Shown in pieces: positions 62,020 to 64,000 of a stretch of DNA of 64,000 bases. Positions within the stretch are counted from its first letter, which is position 1. Every line of letters starts with the position of its first letter. The stretch lies in contig NZ_CP102512.1 of NCBI RefSeq assembly GCF_024612015.1, positions 1,860,001 through 1,924,000 of the forward strand. Reading direction: 5' to 3'. Below the pieces are notes generated by a model that saw only the letters and a list, made by a program, of their open reading frames with translations, was not told the DNA's origin and did not search any database. The translations under genes were made by a program, and so were the position numbers. This DNA comes from Streptomyces sp. CA-210063 (lineage in GTDB: Bacteria > Actinomycetota > Actinomycetes > Streptomycetales > Streptomycetaceae).

Positions 62020-63402
62020 ATGCCTCAGAACGACCGCGACATCAGTGTGGCCGGGCCCCCGCCGATCGAGCCGGCGAAGGGGGACGGTGCGGAGCCGACC
62101 GGGCCGGCCAAGGTCCTGGGTGCGGAACCGGGCGAGACTCCCGCCCCCGAGATCGAGGCCCCGCCGCTGGAGAGGGTCAGCAGGAGTTACCTCGCCTGGA
62201 TCATGATCGCCAGCTTCGGTGGTTCCCTGGCCCTGATGGTTCCGCTCTCCTACTCGCTGGCGCTGCGGATCGACGAACTCGCCCCCGGACGCGAGGAACT
62301 GCTCGGCTACGTCACCGGATCCGCCCAGTTCGTCTATCTGGTCCTCAGCCCGCTGATCGGCTTCTGGAGCGACCGGATGCGCTCCCGCCTGGGCCGCCGG
62401 ACACCGTTCATGTTCGCCGGCACGGCCATCGGCATGGCCGGGCTCCTGGGGATCGCCGTGGCACCGACCGTCTTCCTGGTGGGGCTGGCGTGGGTCGTCG
62501 GCATGGTCGGCTGGTCCACGGTCGGGCAGGCGATCCAGAACGTCCAGGCCGACCGGGTGCCCGAGGAGCAGCGCGGACGCGTCTCGGCGGTGACCAGCGT
62601 CATGACCCAGATCGCGCCGGTGGTCGGCATCGGCATCGCGTACACGGTGGCCTCCAGCACGCTTCTGGTGTTCCTGGTCCCGGGTGTCCTCGGAGCGGCC
62701 ATGCTGTTGCTGTTCCCGCTGTTCAAGCCGGAGGGCGACTCCCGCGCGCTCGTCCACACCAGCGAGGTGAGCCTCAAGGGCCTGGTCGCCAGCTACGGGT
62801 TCGATCCGCGGCAGTACCCCGACTTCGGCTGGAACTGGCTCGGCCGCTTCGTCTTCTTCATGGGCCTGTACTTCAACACCACCTTCGGGACGTTCTTCTA
62901 CGCCCAGCGGCTCGACATGCCCGTCAAGGAGGTCGCCGGCGTCGTGTCGGCGATCGGGATCCTCGGGGTGCTGGCGGCGACCGGCGGCGCCATCGGGGGC
63001 GGCTTCCTCTCCGACAAGCTCGGCCGGCGCAAGCTGTTCACCGTGATCGGATCCGCGATCTTCGTCGCCGGGGCCGTCGCCGAGGCGTTCGCCTACTCGC
63101 TGCCCCAGCTCGTCGTCGGCGCGGTGCTGATGCAGCTCGCCATCGCGATGTTCAGCGCCGTCGACCTGGCGATCGTGTTCGCCGTCCTCCCGGACCGGGC
63201 CCAGGCCGGCCGCTATCTCGCGGTGGTCGCCTTCGCGCAGAAGATCCCCAGCGCCCTCGCCCCGCTCATCGCGCCGCTCGTCATCACCATCGGTGTCCCG
63301 AGCGGAGGGGAGAAGAACTACACGCTGCTCTACCTGAGCGGCGCGGTGCTGGCGCTCGTCGGCGGTCTGATCATCAAGTTCAAGATCAAGTCGGTCCGGT
63401 AG
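62020..63402 (+). CDS. MFS / GPH-type sugar transporter
   Basis: 460 residues with about 12 helices. FWSDRMRSRLGRRTPFMFAG and FLSDKLGRRKLFTVIG are the two motif A loops. The N-terminal about 50 residues are cytosolic and Pro/Glu-rich; YLVLSPLIGFWSDRMRSRLG resembles GPH and SLC45-like symporters. Likely imports the glycosides for the cytosolic glucosidase, glucuronidase and rhamnosidase. ATG at 62020 with GAAGGAG upstream, 145 nt after the SDR. Confidence 0.9.
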   Translation: MPQNDRDISVAGPPPIEPAKGDGAEPTGPAKVLGAEPGETPAPEIEAPPLERVSRSYLAWIMIASFGGSLALMVPLSYSLALRIDELAPGREELLGYVTGSAQFVYLVLSPLIGFWSDRMRSRLGRRTPFMFAGTAIGMAGLLGIAVAPTVFLVGLAWVVGMVGWSTVGQAIQNVQADRVPEEQRGRVSAVTSVMTQIAPVVGIGIAYTVASSTLLVFLVPGVLGAAMLLLFPLFKPEGDSRALVHTSEVSLKGLVASYGFDPRQYPDFGWNWLGRFVFFMGLYFNTTFGTFFYAQRLDMPVKEVAGVVSAIGILGVLAATGGAIGGGFLSDKLGRRKLFTVIGSAIFVAGAVAEAFAYSLPQLVVGAVLMQLAIAMFSAVDLAIVFAVLPDRAQAGRYLAVVAFAQKIPSALAPLIAPLVITIGVPSGGEKNYTLLYLSGAVLALVGGLIIKFKIKSVR

Positions 63403-63445
63403 CGGGCACCTCGGCACTCGGCCGACCACCGTGGAAACAGCGGGG

Positions 63446-63459
63446 TTTAACGCGTTCCG
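63446..63459. promoter_or_regulatory. possible LacI-type operator before second rhamnosidase
   Basis: TTTAACGCGTTCCG with the palindromic core AACGCGTT, 28 bp before the rhamnosidase ATG. A weaker relative of the sites at 56095 and 60798. Confidence 0.5.
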
Positions 63460-63487
63460 AGAAACACGAGTCGCGAGAAAGCAGAGC

Positions 63488-64000
63488 ATGAACAACGCAC
63501 CGTATGACCTGCGCGTCGACAGCGGCGGTGACCAGTTCACCGTGTCGGGCCCCGCGCCCCGCCTGTCGTGGAAGCCACCGTCGGACGCGGGATGTCCGGC
63601 GGGATACGAGCTGGAGTGCACCGTCGACGGCGAGGCGCAGCCCGCGGTGCGGGTCGCGCCCGGCCGGCACCGGTACCTCCCCTGGCCATGGGCGGAACTG
63701 GGCAGCGGCCGGCAGGTGGCCTGGCGCGTCCGGGCCGACGGCACCGGGGGTCCCTCGCCGTGGTCGCAGTGGAACGCGTTCGAGGTCGGCCTCCTCGACA
63801 AGGACTGGCAGGCGCGCTGGATATCGCCGGCCGAATCCGTCGACCCCGGCTACGGCAAGCGCCCGGCCCACACTCTGACAACCCGGTTCGAGGCACGGGC
63901 CGGGGTGCGCTCGGCACGGCTGTACGCGACGGCGCTCGGCGTGTACGAGGCGTACGTGAACGGCGAACGGGCCGGCACCGCCGAACTGTCGCCCGGGTCC
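63488..64000 (+). CDS. alpha-L-rhamnosidase (GH78), N-terminal part only
   Basis: The frame is open to the window end: 171 codons with a fibronectin-like domain (APRLSWKPPSDAGCPAGYEL, VAWRVRADGTGGPSPWSQWN) and the start of the rhamnosidase N domain (SARLYATALGVYEAYVNGER). No signal peptide, so it is cytosolic, in contrast to the secreted copy at 52338-56033. ATG at 63488 after a weak AGAAAG. Same unit as the MFS transporter. Confidence 0.88.
   Translation, partial: MNNAPYDLRVDSGGDQFTVSGPAPRLSWKPPSDAGCPAGYELECTVDGEAQPAVRVAPGRHRYLPWPWAELGSGRQVAWRVRADGTGGPSPWSQWNAFEVGLLDKDWQARWISPAESVDPGYGKRPAHTLTTRFEARAGVRSARLYATALGVYEAYVNGERAGTAELSPGS

Overview
The window is GC-rich (strong G/C bias at third codon positions, many GTG starts, GTGA/ATGA gene overlaps, Tat and lipoprotein signals) and looks like chromosomal DNA of Streptomyces or a close actinobacterial relative. 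No rRNA, tRNA, CRISPR array or intact mobile element was seen.

Region 1 (1-22.5 kb) is a large organosulfur-scavenging island. It holds seven luciferase-like (LLM) flavin monooxygenases, an SsuE-type FMN reductase, a SfnB/DszC-type flavoenzyme, a TauD-type dioxygenase, an SsuABC-type sulfonate importer and a polar-amino-acid-type importer made of two binding proteins, two permeases and one ATPase. A GNAT acetyltransferase lies in the importer operon. This set resembles the Bacillus subtilis ytmI/tcyJKLMN/cmo operon for S-modified cysteines. Four very short genes, found by reading the intergenic DNA, encode related cysteine-containing leader peptides (core H-[IV]-D-[LF]...A-x-C) at 5041-5169, 13092-13169, 14595-14678 and 16787-16870. 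Each heads one transcription unit of the island, and hairpins follow at least three of them. Three look leaderless, with TTGAC about 36 nt before the start codon. They are the best candidate for a coordinated cysteine-sensing attenuation system. One controls an orphan OmpR-type DNA-binding protein.

Region 2 (22.6-28.1 kb) has a divergent pair of IucA/IucC siderophore synthetases without partner genes, then two secreted or membrane-anchored proteins, one with a von Willebrand A domain. Region 3 (28.1-36 kb) holds an 11-copy 23-bp tandem array inside a perfect inverted repeat, an HxlR regulator divergent from an AlaA-like transaminase, a HAD-like protein, a histidine phosphatase, a deleted TnpB-like gene, a thioesterase and a heme peroxidase. 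Region 4 (36-46 kb) has a GH89 enzyme, a purine-degradation operon (8-oxoguanine deaminase, uricase, HIU hydrolase, OHCU decarboxylase) with a small regulator, and a MarR/MFS pair whose transporter carries three extra beta-sandwich repeats. Region 5 (46-52.3 kb) has a 30-copy heptamer array, decayed genes, the pcaIJF beta-ketoadipate end steps with a divergent LysR gene, and a frameshifted TetR pseudogene. Region 6 (52.3-64 kb) is a glycoside-utilisation cluster: two GH78 rhamnosidases, a GH1 beta-glucosidase, a GH2 beta-glucuronidase, two SDR dehydrogenases and an MFS symporter, with LacI-type operators but no LacI gene in view.
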